From contig NZ_JASGBH010000004.1 in the NCBI RefSeq assembly GCF_030053395.1, positions 186,001 to 250,000 on the forward strand: a stretch of DNA of 64,000 nucleotides, read 5' to 3'. The DNA is from Limnohabitans lacus. Its GTDB lineage: Bacteria; Pseudomonadota; Gammaproteobacteria; Burkholderiales; Burkholderiaceae_C. Under the pieces are notes generated by a model. That model made no database searches, was not told the origin of the DNA, and saw only the letters and a program-made list of their open reading frames with translations. Each line of letters starts with the position of its first letter. Within the stretch, counting starts at the first letter, position 1. A program made the translations under genes and the position numbers. Positions 36,775-45,286 of the stretch are shown here, piece by piece.

Positions 36775-36953
36775 GACTTTTTGGCTGAAAAATAAAAGCG
36801 CAAGCATACACGGGCACAGCACGCCGGATTGCACACTTCTGGGCAAAAGTGATTCACCCGGATAACCCCGTTCTGGTACGGCCATTGAGCCACTAAGCCA
36901 TGCCCGTCCTACAATGACAACCGGTCTTTTAAAGACTTGAACAGGAGAACCTC

Positions 36954-37646
36954 ATGAGCGATATCCGTACCTTGAACACCACCGATTGGGGCCACGACAG
37001 CGCCGCCAACCGCAACCGCGTTCTGCGCAACACTTACTGGCTGCTGGCCTTGAGCCTCTTGCCCACCGTTTTGGGCGCTTGGCTGGGCGTGGCCACCGGC
37101 ATCACCGCATCGCTGTCTGGCGGTGTGGGCCTGATCGTCTTTTTGGCAGGGGCTTTTGGCTTCATGTTCGCCATTGAGAAAACCAAAAACTCAGCCGCTG
37201 GGGTGCCCGTCTTGCTGGGTTTCACCTTCTTCATGGGCCTGATGCTCTCGCGCATGATCGCCATGGTGCTGGGTTTCAAAAACGGCTCCGATCTCATCAT
37301 GACCGCCTTTGCCGGCACCGCTGGCGTGTTCTTCGTGATGGCCAGCCTGGCCAGCACCATCAAACGTGACCTGTCGGGCATGAGCAAATGGCTGATGGTT
37401 GGCGCCTTGGCCATCATGATCGGCGGCATCATCAACGTGTTCGTCGGCTCCAGCGTGGGCATGATGGTGATCTCGGTCATGGCGATTGGCATCTTCAGCG
37501 CCTACATGCTGTACGACCTCAAGCAGATCATCGACGGCGGCGAGACCAACTACATCAGCGCCACACTGGCCTTGTACATGGACATCTTCAACGTGTTCCA
37601 GAGCCTGCTGGCCCTGCTCGGCATCATGGGTGGCGAGCGCGACTGA
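36954..37646 (+). CDS. BAX-inhibitor-1-like membrane protein (YbhL/YccA family)
   Basis: A 230-residue protein with seven hydrophobic segments and the family C-terminal pattern YDLKQIIDGGETNYISATLALYMD. Bacterial members are poorly understood; YccA modulates FtsH proteolysis and a BsYetJ relative is a calcium channel. The gene has a clear AGGAG site. A 13-bp palindrome GTCTTTTAAAGAC (36924-36936) lies 17 bp before the ATG, and the GlcG-like gene is divergent 179 bp away. A terminator follows immediately. Confidence 0.9.
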   Translation: MSDIRTLNTTDWGHDSAANRNRVLRNTYWLLALSLLPTVLGAWLGVATGITASLSGGVGLIVFLAGAFGFMFAIEKTKNSAAGVPVLLGFTFFMGLMLSRMIAMVLGFKNGSDLIMTAFAGTAGVFFVMASLASTIKRDLSGMSKWLMVGALAIMIGGIINVFVGSSVGMMVISVMAIGIFSAYMLYDLKQIIDGGETNYISATLALYMDIFNVFQSLLALLGIMGGERD

Positions 37647-37662
37647 ACTTGACCTTCCCAGC

Positions 37663-37689
37663 AAAAAGGCTCCATCGGGAGCCTTTTTT
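37663..37689. terminator. terminator between the BI-1-like gene and rlmD
   Basis: AAAAAGGCTCC and GGAGCCTTTTTT flank a short ATCG loop, with a T tract on the plus strand and an A tract before the stem, so it can serve both converging genes. Confidence 0.88.
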
Positions 37690-37709
37690 CATGGGTGCTG
37701 GGCACGGCA

Positions 37710-39137
37710 TCAAGCCAGTTCAAACACCGCCATGCTCTCCACGTGCGCCGTGTGGGCGAACATGTTGATCACGCCTGCGCTCACGCAGCGGTAACCGGCG
37801 CGGTGTACCAGCAAACCGGCGTCGCGGGCCAAGGTGGCGGGGTTGCAGCTGACATACACGATGCGCTGGGGCGGGGTCCAGCCTTGGCGCAGTTCATGGT
37901 TTTCGTGCAGCTCGGCCAGCGCTTTGGCCAAAGCAAAAGCACCTTCACGCGGGGGGTCAACCAGCCATTTGTCGGCCGTGCCATCGGCCACCAGCATCGC
38001 GGGCGTCATCTCAAACAGGTTGCGGGCCACAAAGCTCGTGGGCGCCAAGGCCTGGCCCTCTGGACGATCGGCCTGGTTGCGGGCGTAGTTGTCGCGCGAG
38101 CGGGCCACCAAAGTCTCAGCCCCTTCAATGCCCAGCACCTCGGCCGCCTGCGTGGCAATGGGCAGTGTGAAGTTGCCCAGGCCACAGAACCAGTCGATCA
38201 CGCGCTCGGTTTTTTGCGCATTCAAAAGGCGCAAAGAACGGGCCACCAAAACCCGGTTGATGAAGGGGTTGACCTGCGTGAAGTCGGTCGGGCGAAACGG
38301 CATGGTGATGCCAAAGTCGGGCAAGCCATAGCTCAGCTGCGGGCCACCGGTGTCCAGCAAATGCACCGTGTCCGGGCCCTTGGGTTGCAGCCACCACTGC
38401 ACCTGGTGTTTTTCACCAAAGGCGCGCAGCTTGTCTTTGTCGCTGTCGCTCAAAGGCTCCAGGTGGCGCAAGACCATGGCGGTGACTTCGTCACCACAAG
38501 CCAGCTCGATCTGCGGCAAGGTCTCGCGTGCCTCCATCTGGGCAATCAGCGCACGCAGGGGCATCAGCATGGCGCTGACGTGCGGCGGCAAAATGCGGCA
38601 GACCTTCATGTCGGCGATGTAGCGGCTCTTGCGTTCGTGAAAACCAATCAGGACTTCGCCCTTCTTGATCACGTAGCGCACCGACATGCGGGCGCGGTAA
38701 CGGTAGCCCCAGGTGGGCCCTTCGATGGGCCGCAGCATGGTGTCAGCTTTGACTTTGCCCAAGTGCCAGAGGTTGTCTTCGAGCACACGCTGCTTGATGG
38801 CCACCTGAGCGGAGGCTTCCAGGTGCTGCATCTTGCAGCCGCCGCAAGCGCCGGCGTGCAGCCCAAAATGCGGGCAGCCGGGCGTCACGCGCTGGGAAGA
38901 CTCCGAGTGGATCTGGGTGACGGTGCCCTGCTCCCAGTTGTTCTTTTTGCGACCGACCTGGACAGAAACGACCTCAAAAGGCAAGGCGCCTTCGATGAAC
39001 ACCACTTTGCCGTCGGGGCGGCGGGCGATGCCTTGGGCATCCATGTCGAGTGAACCGACGCGCAACCAGCCTTCGGGCAAGTCGTCGCTGTTGGGGGCTT
39101 CGTGTTGGGGAATGGAGAGTTCTTGTTTTTCGCTCAT
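37710..39137 (-). CDS. rlmD: 23S rRNA (uracil-1939-C5)-methyltransferase
   Basis: RlmD (RumA) uses SAM to methylate U1939 of 23S rRNA. The 475-residue sequence has an N-terminal TRAM domain, an Fe-S binding cysteine cluster ([14 protein letters not shown]), the Rossmann-type SAM motif [14 protein letters not shown] and the catalytic [11 protein letters not shown]. It lies downstream of the exonuclease gene. In many related genomes the gene before it is rpoS, which is absent here. Confidence 0.95.
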   Translation of the reverse strand: MSEKQELSIPQHEAPNSDDLPEGWLRVGSLDMDAQGIARRPDGKVVFIEGALPFEVVSVQVGRKKNNWEQGTVTQIHSESSQRVTPGCPHFGLHAGACGGCKMQHLEASAQVAIKQRVLEDNLWHLGKVKADTMLRPIEGPTWGYRYRARMSVRYVIKKGEVLIGFHERKSRYIADMKVCRILPPHVSAMLMPLRALIAQMEARETLPQIELACGDEVTAMVLRHLEPLSDSDKDKLRAFGEKHQVQWWLQPKGPDTVHLLDTGGPQLSYGLPDFGITMPFRPTDFTQVNPFINRVLVARSLRLLNAQKTERVIDWFCGLGNFTLPIATQAAEVLGIEGAETLVARSRDNYARNQADRPEGQALAPTSFVARNLFEMTPAMLVADGTADKWLVDPPREGAFALAKALAELHENHELRQGWTPPQRIVYVSCNPATLARDAGLLVHRAGYRCVSAGVINMFAHTAHVESMAVFELA

Positions 39138-39169
39138 GCCCCGATTGTCTCATTGGGGCAGGCGCAAAT

Positions 39170-39967
39170 TCAGCCCCAGGCGAGCAGGTATTCCTGCCAA
39201 TGCGGCTCTTGCCCGGCCAAGGCGGCCACATTGTCTTTGACGAACTGGATTTCCTGCGTGTACTCGGCCTCAGTCAAGCCGCCACGCATCTTTTGAAAGC
39301 GGCAATACAGCAAGTAGGTGTTCATCACATCGGTTTCGCAATACCGTCGCACCTCTTCGGTCTGGCCCGCCAAAAATTGCTCGTACACCTGTGAGCCGTC
39401 CATCCCCAGCTTGCCGGGGAATCCGCACAGCTTGGCCATGGCGTCCATGGGGGCGTTGTTGCGCGGGGTGTACTTGGCCAGCAGGTCCATCAAGTCCAGA
39501 TGGCGCATGTGGTAGCGCGAGATGTAGTTGTTCCACTTGAACTCACGGTCGCTGCCGTGGGTGCCTTCGCCCAAGTCCCAGTATTTGTCGGCCACCACGC
39601 CATGCTGCAAGCTGCGGTAATGCAGCACGGGCAAGTCAAAGCCGCTGCCGTTCCAGCTCACCAGCTGTGGCTCGTGCTTTTCAATGGCGTTGAAAAAGGT
39701 CTGGATGATGCGGCCTTCGCTTTGGCCGTCGCGGTCCACAAAGGAGTGCACGCGCAAGCCCTCTGCATTGCGAAAGACGCAGCTGATGGCCAGCACCTTT
39801 TGCAGGTACAGCGGCATGAAATCGCTTTGCCCTTGGGCTGCGCGTTCGGCTTTCCACTGGGCATGCACCTGGGCGTCGGTCAACTCAGGCGCAGCGGTGT
39901 TCAATCGCCGCCAGCCGGCCATGTCGGGGATGGTCTCGATGTCAAAGACCAGGACAGGCCAAGCCAT
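39170..39967 (-). CDS. 3'-5' exonuclease, PolB-like (DEDDy) family
   Basis: A 265-residue protein of the predicted PolB-type exonuclease family. The first catalytic motif is VFDIETIPD at the N-terminus. The second is WNGSGFDLPVLHYR near residue 110 and the third is near RYCETDVMNTYLL in the C-terminal part. It lacks a polymerase domain. DNA maintenance is the likely role. It lies nine bases after the nlpD stop, in the position where rpoS is often found in related genomes. Confidence 0.88.
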   Translation of the reverse strand: MAWPVLVFDIETIPDMAGWRRLNTAAPELTDAQVHAQWKAERAAQGQSDFMPLYLQKVLAISCVFRNAEGLRVHSFVDRDGQSEGRIIQTFFNAIEKHEPQLVSWNGSGFDLPVLHYRSLQHGVVADKYWDLGEGTHGSDREFKWNNYISRYHMRHLDLMDLLAKYTPRNNAPMDAMAKLCGFPGKLGMDGSQVYEQFLAGQTEEVRRYCETDVMNTYLLYCRFQKMRGGLTEAEYTQEIQFVKDNVAALAGQEPHWQEYLLAWG

Positions 39968-39976
39968 GCAGGGCTT

Positions 39977-40819
39977 TCAGCGGGCAGGCAAAAACTTGGC
40001 CGGATCAACCGGCTTGCCCTGACGGCGCACCTCAAAATGCAGCTTCACGCGATCGCTGTCGGTGCTGCCCATCTCGGCGATTTTCTCGCCTTTGCGCACT
40101 TTTTGATCCTCCTTGACCAACAACTTCTGGTTGTGGGCATAGGCGGTCAAGAAGGTGTTGTTGTGCTTGAGGATGATCAAGTTGCCATAACCACGCAGGC
40201 CCGCACCGGCATAGACCACCTGGCCATCGGCCGAGGCCAAGACGGGGTCACCCGCTTTGCCAGCGAAGTCCAGTCCTTTGTTTTTGGCCTCGTCAAAACC
40301 ACCGATCAAGGAACCGTTCGATGGCCAGATGAAGCCCAGACCTTCGTCAGCAGCTGCCGTCGCAGCCGGGGTCGTGGCGGGTTTGGCGGCAGAAACCGTC
40401 GGCGCTGAATCACCACCTGCCGTCACGGGGCGCACAACCACACCCTGTGCCTCGACCGCAGCACCTGGCGGGGCCACACGCAAAACCTGACCGGCTTCGA
40501 TCAGATCCGGATTGCTCAAGTTGTTCCAGCGGGCCAAATCACGCCAGGATTGGCCGTTGTCCAAGCCAATGCGGGTCAAGGTCTCTCCGCGTTGCACCGT
40601 GTAGTAACCGGGCTTACCAGCGTTTTCTGCACCGGGCAAAACTTTGGCAGCTTCTACCGAAGCCGCCTGTGTGCTGGCCGGAGCGCGTGTGCCCGAGACG
40701 CGGTCTTCGACTGGCGCGAGCACGCGAGGACCAGAGGAGCAGCCCACCAGCAAAACGGCTGTCATGGCCACCAAAACAAAAGAGGAATGGCGAAGGATTG
40801 GATGCATGGAATCAGTCAT
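39977..40819 (-). CDS. nlpD: NlpD-type LysM/LytM lipoprotein
   Basis: The 280-residue lipoprotein has a signal peptide ending in LLVGC, a LysM domain (YYTVQRGETLTRIGLDNG, LSNPDLIEAGQVL) and a C-terminal LytM/M23 domain (GNLIILKHNNTFLTAYAH, VRKGEKIAEMG, HFEVRRQGKPVDP). Several LytM catalytic positions are missing: the first His before the catalytic Asp is replaced in NKGLDFAG, and the HxH pair is LHF. It therefore looks like a regulator of amidases rather than a peptidase, as in E. coli NlpD. It abuts the pcm stop (TAAATG). Confidence 0.9.
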   Translation of the reverse strand: MTDSMHPILRHSSFVLVAMTAVLLVGCSSGPRVLAPVEDRVSGTRAPASTQAASVEAAKVLPGAENAGKPGYYTVQRGETLTRIGLDNGQSWRDLARWNNLSNPDLIEAGQVLRVAPPGAAVEAQGVVVRPVTAGGDSAPTVSAAKPATTPAATAAADEGLGFIWPSNGSLIGGFDEAKNKGLDFAGKAGDPVLASADGQVVYAGAGLRGYGNLIILKHNNTFLTAYAHNQKLLVKEDQKVRKGEKIAEMGSTDSDRVKLHFEVRRQGKPVDPAKFLPAR

Positions 40820-41623
40820 TTAGGCGATGCCAGATTTTAGAGGCACAAAGTGAACAGCCTCGAGCACTTGGCGCTCGAAGCCCTGGGCAGTGCGCAAGAT
40901 CACGACCAGCGCTTGATGGCCCGCCGGCGTGATGGTGGGGGCCACCAATCGACCACCTTCGGCCAACTGGTCCAACCAGGCTTGCGGCACCGCCTCGCCA
41001 CCGGCAGCCGAGATGATGCCGGCATAGGGACCGCCTTTGGGATAACCCAACATGCCGTCGCCAAAAATCAAGTGAACATTGTGCAAGCGCAAAGGGCGCA
41101 AATTCTCTCGGGCCTTCTCGTGCAAGCCGCGCAGGCGCTCAATGCTGTAGACCTCGGTGGCCACATGGCTGAGCACCGCGGCCTGGTAACCACAACCGGT
41201 ACCGATCTCCAGAATGCGCCCCAGTTTGCCGGTGGCCCCCTCTCGCATCAGCTCGATCATGCGGGCCACCACATTGGGCTTGGAGATGGTTTGTCCCAAA
41301 CCGATCGGCAAACTTGTGTCTTCGTAGGCTTGGCCAGCCAAGGCGGTCTCCACAAACCGATGACGCTCCACCGTGCCCATGGCTTGCAAGACCATCGGAT
41401 CTTGCAGGCCTTGAGCCGCCAACTTGCTGACCATGCGGGCCCGCACAGCGCCCGAATCCAGGCCCAGTCCCGAGCTCAAGGCGGCCGGACGGCGCACTGG
41501 CGATGCCGGGGACAAACCCACCGTTGCAGGCTTAGCGGTACCGACCGGCGACACCGGGCTGCGGGTGCTGCGGGGCGCACCCGAGCTGGGCAATTTGGCC
41601 GGGAACCCTGGTCGCTGGTTCAT
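40820..41623 (-). CDS. pcm: protein-L-isoaspartate O-methyltransferase
   Basis: Pcm repairs isoaspartyl residues with SAM. The start ATG at 41623 overlaps the surE stop by four bases, giving 267 residues. The N-terminal ~60 residues are a proline/serine-rich extension not found in the E. coli enzyme. The SAM-binding motif LEIGTGCGYQAAVLS is near residue 135, after the active-site region DTSLPIGLGQTISKP. It belongs to the surE-pcm-nlpD repair block. Confidence 0.94.
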   Translation of the reverse strand: MNQRPGFPAKLPSSGAPRSTRSPVSPVGTAKPATVGLSPASPVRRPAALSSGLGLDSGAVRARMVSKLAAQGLQDPMVLQAMGTVERHRFVETALAGQAYEDTSLPIGLGQTISKPNVVARMIELMREGATGKLGRILEIGTGCGYQAAVLSHVATEVYSIERLRGLHEKARENLRPLRLHNVHLIFGDGMLGYPKGGPYAGIISAAGGEAVPQAWLDQLAEGGRLVAPTITPAGHQALVVILRTAQGFERQVLEAVHFVPLKSGIA

Positions 41624-42390
41624 GACGGCTCCGTCACGTGCCAACGCTCAAACGCGCTCGACCAGACCTCAAGCGACTGGTGTTCGGTCAAATCCACCTT
41701 CAAGGGGGTCACCACCATGTGGCCCAGTTTGGCCGCATGAAAGTCCGTGCCCTCGCTGTCGTCCATGGCCGGCCCGGCGTTGCCGATCCAGTACATGGTT
41801 TGTCCGCGCGGATCGACCTGGGTGATGACCGGCTCAGCTGCATGGCGGCGCCCCAAGCGGCACAGCTTGGGCGAGCGGATTTGGTCCAAAGGCAAATTGG
41901 GGATGTTCACGTTCAAGAGCCAAGGTTGCGCTTGGAGCAAATCGCCCGACTTCATCTGAGCAACCAACTGCTTGACCTTTTGGGCCGCCGCATCGACATG
42001 CGCCCAGCCTTTTTCCATTTGCGACACCGCGATGGCGGGAATGCCAAACAAAAAGCCTTCCATGGCCGCGCCCACGGTGCCGGAATACAAGGTGTCGTCC
42101 CCCATATTGGCCCCGTTGTTGATGCCCGAGACCACGAGATCAGGCCGGTAACCGAGCAAACCCGTCAGCGCGATGTGGACGCAATCGGCCGGTGTGCCAT
42201 TGACGTAGCGAAAGCCGTTGTCTGCACGGTTCACATACAAGGGGGTGTGCAAAGTCAGCGCATTCGACTTGGCGCTGTTGTTGTGCTCTGGCGCGACCAC
42301 TTCCACCTCGGCGATGGTTTTGAGCGCTTCGTAAAGCGCCACAATCCCCTCGGCGCGAAAGCCATCGTCGTTCGAGATCAAAATTTTCAT
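41620..42390 (-). CDS. surE: 5'/3'-nucleotidase SurE
   Basis: SurE is a metal-dependent nucleotidase associated with stationary-phase survival. From the ATG at 42390 the product is 256 residues. Its N-terminus MKILISNDDGF carries the metal-binding Asp pair, and ARSDLVVSGINNGANMG-like residues (VVSGINNGANMGDDTLYSG) form the second metal site. It is the first gene of the surE-pcm-nlpD block. The longer open frame to 42453 lacks similarity upstream of this methionine. Confidence 0.95.
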   Translation of the reverse strand: MKILISNDDGFRAEGIVALYEALKTIAEVEVVAPEHNNSAKSNALTLHTPLYVNRADNGFRYVNGTPADCVHIALTGLLGYRPDLVVSGINNGANMGDDTLYSGTVGAAMEGFLFGIPAIAVSQMEKGWAHVDAAAQKVKQLVAQMKSGDLLQAQPWLLNVNIPNLPLDQIRSPKLCRLGRRHAAEPVITQVDPRGQTMYWIGNAGPAMDDSEGTDFHAAKLGHMVVTPLKVDLTEHQSLEVWSSAFERWHVTEPS

Positions 42391-42543
42391 GTGGGGTTCC
42401 CGTCTCCCTTGGATTGTAGAGGGCAGCCAGCCTTCTGACGTGACAAACAGCACTGAAATACTGGTCGCTCGGGGGACATAAATTCACCTGCGCCATGCCT
42501 AACATGACCCTTCATCTAGAACACGCTCATCAGGAGATATGGA

Positions 42544-43518
42544 ATGCACGCATGGCTTTGCGAAAACCCCACAGGCGTTGACGCGCTGACCTGGAAAGAA
42601 CTGCCCACCCCCACCCCTGCGGCGGGCCAGGTTTTGCTGAAAATTCAGGCCGCCAGCTTGAACTTCCCAGACCTGTTGATCGTTCAAAACAAATACCAGA
42701 TGAAGCCTGAGTTGCCCTTTGTGCCGGGCTCTGAATACGCCGGCGTGGTCGAAGCCGTGGGCGAAGGCGTGACGCATCTGAAAGTCGGTCAAGCTGTGGC
42801 CTGCCTGTCGGGCACGGGCGGTTTTGGCACCCACACCCTGGCCGCCGCCAAGCTGTGCATGCCCTTGCCGGCAGGCTTTCCTGCAGTGGATGCCGCCGCC
42901 TTCATCATGACCTATGCCACTTCGCACCACGCCCTGGTGGACCGCGCTGCCCTCAAAGCAGGCGAAACCGTGCTGGTGTTGGGCGCTGCCGGGGGCGTGG
43001 GCACGGCGGCCATTCAGATCGCCAAGGCCATGGGCGCCAAAGTGATCGCAGCGGCATCGACCGATGAAAAATGCGCCCTGTGCCAATCCTTGGGTGCAGA
43101 TGCCACCATCAACTACAGCACCGAAAACCTGCGCGACGCACTCAAAACCCTGACCGAAGGCAAAGGGCCGGATGTGATTTACGACCCCGTGGGCGGTGAA
43201 TTCGCCGAACCCGCCTTCCGCTCCATCGCCTGGCGCGGCCGTTATTTGGTGGTGGGTTTCGCCGGTGGCCCCATCCCCTCCTTGCCCCTGAATTTGCCTT
43301 TGCTCAAAGGCGCTTCTTTGGTGGGTGTGTTCTGGGGCGACTTTGCACGCCGCGAGCCACAAGCCAATGCCGCCATGATGGCCGAGCTGGCCCAGTGGTA
43401 TGGCCAAGGCAAGATCAAACCCGTCATCGACAGCACCATGCCCATGGCCGACCTCAAAGCCGCTTACGCCCACATGGGCTCGCGGGGCGTCAAAGGCAAA
43501 CTGGTGATGGTCAACTGA
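42544..43518 (+). CDS. zinc-independent quinone oxidoreductase (MDR family)
   Basis: A 324-residue medium-chain reductase. The Rossmann nucleotide motif is LGAAGGVGTAAIQIAKAMGAKV near residue 145, and the N-terminal domain has the NFPDLLIVQNKYQ signature of quinone-oxidoreductase-like (QOR/CAA43093) members. Zinc-ligand cysteines of alcohol dehydrogenases are absent. It probably uses NADPH to reduce quinones or enones. A CAGGAG site precedes the ATG, and a strong terminator follows, directly beside the element's left end. Confidence 0.9.
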   Translation: MHAWLCENPTGVDALTWKELPTPTPAAGQVLLKIQAASLNFPDLLIVQNKYQMKPELPFVPGSEYAGVVEAVGEGVTHLKVGQAVACLSGTGGFGTHTLAAAKLCMPLPAGFPAVDAAAFIMTYATSHHALVDRAALKAGETVLVLGAAGGVGTAAIQIAKAMGAKVIAAASTDEKCALCQSLGADATINYSTENLRDALKTLTEGKGPDVIYDPVGGEFAEPAFRSIAWRGRYLVVGFAGGPIPSLPLNLPLLKGASLVGVFWGDFARREPQANAAMMAELAQWYGQGKIKPVIDSTMPMADLKAAYAHMGSRGVKGKLVMVN

Positions 43519-43533
43519 AGCGATCGCACCAAG

Positions 43534-43568
43534 AAAAAAGCCCTTGCATTGCTGCAAGGGCTTTTTTT
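43534..43568 (+). terminator. terminator after the quinone oxidoreductase
   Basis: AAAAAAGCCCTTGCA and TGCAAGGGCTTTTTTT flank a TTGC loop, giving a long perfect stem with a T tract. It ends four bases before the left attachment repeat. Confidence 0.9.
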
Positions 43569-43571
43569 ATT

Positions 43572-43588
43572 TGGGGTGGCTGATGGGG
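43572..43588. repeat. left attachment-site copy (17-bp tRNA-His 3' end)
   Basis: TGGGGTGGCTGATGGGG is identical to 49799-49815. After it the sequence diverges (TCGGAATTCC versus CTCGAACCCA), so no tRNA is encoded here. It marks one end of the inserted element. Confidence 0.85.
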
Positions 43589-43652
43589 TCGGAATTCCAC
43601 ACAGCTAACCCTTTGTTTTTAAACACTTTTCACCCAGAAAAGGCTGAAAACA

Positions 43653-43676
43653 GTATGACCCCAAAGTATGACCCTT
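43653..43676 (+). repeat. left arm-type repeat pair, candidate integrase site
   Basis: GTATGACCCC and GTATGACCCTT stand 13 bp apart (starts at 43653 and 43666). The same pair, with the same 13-bp phase and 21 of 24 identical bases, is present at the other end of the element. The distance to the core repeat is 64 bp. This layout fits arm-type binding sites of a tyrosine integrase. Confidence 0.6.
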
Positions 43677-43685
43677 GGGCATTCG

Positions 43686-43961
43686 TTAAATTTTACACTG
43701 GTTTTCAAACAACGGCGGTTTAAGCAATGTCCACGGCTCCACCTCTAAGGCCACGGCGAACCGCTCGATGTTTGAAAGCGCCACATTCCACCGCGAACGC
43801 TCAACGGCTGAAACATAAGTGCGGTCAAGCCCACATTCATGGGCCAATTCTTCCTGCGACCATCCACGGGCTACCCGCAAAAATCGCATGTTGTAGGCCA
43901 GCACTGCCCGCAAGTTTTCGGGGTCTGGAAATTTTTCTGGTGGTTTTGGTTTCGCTGACAT
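43686..43961 (-). CDS. XRE-family HTH regulator of the element
   Basis: This 91-residue protein is a single helix-turn-helix domain with the order typical of Cro/cI relatives: VLAYNMRFLRVARGWSQEELAHECGLDRTYVSAVERS followed by a third helix near NIERFAVALEV. It probably controls element genes. The stop lies 10 bp inside the left arm-type repeats. A 16-bp hairpin AGCCGA-AGAA-TCGGCT directly precedes the ATG (43962-43977), which may control its own translation. It is divergent from the exported-protein cassette. Confidence 0.8.
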   Translation of the reverse strand: MSAKPKPPEKFPDPENLRAVLAYNMRFLRVARGWSQEELAHECGLDRTYVSAVERSRWNVALSNIERFAVALEVEPWTLLKPPLFENQCKI

Positions 43962-44074
43962 AGCCGAAGAATCGGCTTGTGTAGCGTTTTCATCTACGGA
44001 GTTTGCTTCACATTTGTTCTAGAATTGGATACCCAGCCCACAGGGGGCACGGGGATTTTTTAGGAACATGAAGC

Positions 44075-44551
44075 ATGAAAAAACTGTCTCACTTCTTCGC
44101 TGCTGCCGCTCTGTGCGTTGGTTCGTCAGCCTTCGCCGCCGAACTGCCGACCTCTGGCACTTGCGGCTTCACCATTGGTGCGAATTTCCCATTCACTGGC
44201 CCGTTTCTTGGCAATCTGGACGCTTCCGAAGATGTGAACCACATGGGCATCATCAACTTTGGCTTGAAAAGCATCAGCATCAACGCGGTCAAGAATACGG
44301 TGCAGTCCACCACATCGACCACAAACAACGGCATCACTTCAGTCACTGCCCGCACCTACACCAACACGCAGCAAAGCGGCACCTTGTCGTTCACGAATGC
44401 CGCCAGTTCAGCCGTCTCGGGCATGCATGTCATGACGTTGAGTAATGGCGACAAAATCAACGCCATCCCTGTCAATAACGGTAAAACCGTCCTGATGCAA
44501 TTCGTTATTGCTGACGATATGGGCGGACGTGTGGGTGTTTGCCAGTTCTAA
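44075..44551 (+). CDS. secreted protein of unknown function carried by the element
   Basis: A 158-residue protein with a clean signal peptide (MKKLSHFFAAAALCVGSSAFA, cleavage before ELP). The mature part is Thr/Ser/Asn-rich and beta-type, with cysteines at GTCGF near the N-terminus and VGVCQF at the very C-terminus that could form a disulfide. No domain was recognised. It is the first gene of a three-gene exported-protein cassette, after an AT-rich promoter-like stretch. A surface or envelope role is inference. Confidence 0.7.
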   Translation: MKKLSHFFAAAALCVGSSAFAAELPTSGTCGFTIGANFPFTGPFLGNLDASEDVNHMGIINFGLKSISINAVKNTVQSTTSTTNNGITSVTARTYTNTQQSGTLSFTNAASSAVSGMHVMTLSNGDKINAIPVNNGKTVLMQFVIADDMGGRVGVCQF

Positions 44552-44563
44552 CAAGGGCAAACC

Positions 44564-44776
44564 ATGAAAAAGTATTCCCTGATGGCCTTACTCGCCGTCA
44601 TGCTTGCTGCATGCGGTGGAGGCGGTGGCAACACCACAGCAGACACCACACCCACAGATACAAACGCCGCCCCTGCTGCTTACACCGTGACAGATGACCC
44701 CGTAGCGGGCACTGTGGCAGAACAAGTGAGCAGCACGACCACCACAACCACGGTCGTGGCCGTTGTCGGACTTTGA
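44564..44776 (+). CDS. small lipoprotein of the element cassette
   Basis: A 70-residue precursor with the signal MKKYSLMALLAVMLAACGG; the lipobox is LAAC, so the mature lipoprotein is about 54 residues. It begins with a run of five glycines, and the rest is Thr/Ala-rich, a low-complexity pattern of surface lipoproteins. It starts 12 bp after the stop of the secreted protein. No family was recognised. A hairpin with a T tract follows. Confidence 0.6.
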   Translation: MKKYSLMALLAVMLAACGGGGGNTTADTTPTDTNAAPAAYTVTDDPVAGTVAEQVSSTTTTTTVVAVVGL

Positions 44777-44787
44777 CCGTCAAACCC

Positions 44788-44810
44788 AGCCGATGTTCGC
44801 ATCGGCTTTT
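44788..44810 (+). terminator. terminator-like hairpin after the small lipoprotein gene
   Basis: AGCCGATG and CATCGGCT surround a TTCG tetraloop, followed by TTT and T-rich bases. The 8-bp stem lies between the lipoprotein stop and the next start, so it could be an attenuator of the third cassette gene. Confidence 0.75.
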
Positions 44811-44835
44811 CCATGCTTTTAACTGGAGCACATCA

Positions 44836-45255
44836 ATGACTTTACGCACAGTGTCTGGCGAACTCAAAGAATATGGGCCGAGCACGCAAAATGCTCAAGT
44901 CGTCAGTTATTCATATCTTGAACTTGATGGGCAAATGCTCACAAAGGTTCAGATTTTCAATGGTGTGCACGGGAAGCTGCAATCATCACTTGGCGAAACA
45001 ATTACGCTCTACATGGATAGGTCTTTTGTGGTCGGCATCACCTGTGCAGACGGCAAGACTTATTGTAGCGAGCGTTTTGGTTTTGGTATGTCTTTTAGTT
45101 TTTGGCTAATGCTGATAGCTGGACTTGTGTTTCTTGCTTTTGTTGTCGGCATCGTTTTTTTAATTGCTGCTTTCAAAATTTTTACAATAATTCATCGAGC
45201 GTCTCTTGGGAATAGTCTGCCTAATGCAATTCCTCTACCTCGTGCAAAGCAATAA
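44836..45255 (+). CDS. membrane protein of unknown function in the element cassette
   Basis: The ATG at 44836 follows a GGAGCA site and gives 139 residues. The N-terminal ~85 residues are soluble and beta-rich (VSYSYLELDGQML, TLYMDRSFVVGITC). A strong helix pair spans about residues 95-125 (FWLMLIAGLVFLAFVVGIVFLIAAF). The upstream open frame begins at a TTG inside the lipoprotein gene and is unlikely. The protein could anchor an element-encoded surface complex, but no family was recognised. Confidence 0.6.
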   Translation: MTLRTVSGELKEYGPSTQNAQVVSYSYLELDGQMLTKVQIFNGVHGKLQSSLGETITLYMDRSFVVGITCADGKTYCSERFGFGMSFSFWLMLIAGLVFLAFVVGIVFLIAAFKIFTIIHRASLGNSLPNAIPLPRAKQ

Positions 45256-45286
45256 AAGGCCGCAAAATTGCAGCCCTTTCAATTGA

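Noticed and set aside
39968-39976. A remnant of rpoS after nlpD
   Set aside because: Only nine bases separate nlpD from the exonuclease gene. I looked for sigma-factor signatures around this junction on both strands and saw none.
43572-43625. A partial second tRNA-His at the left end of the element
   Set aside because: Only 17 bases match; the sequence then diverges, so no cloverleaf can form. It is an attachment-site duplicate.
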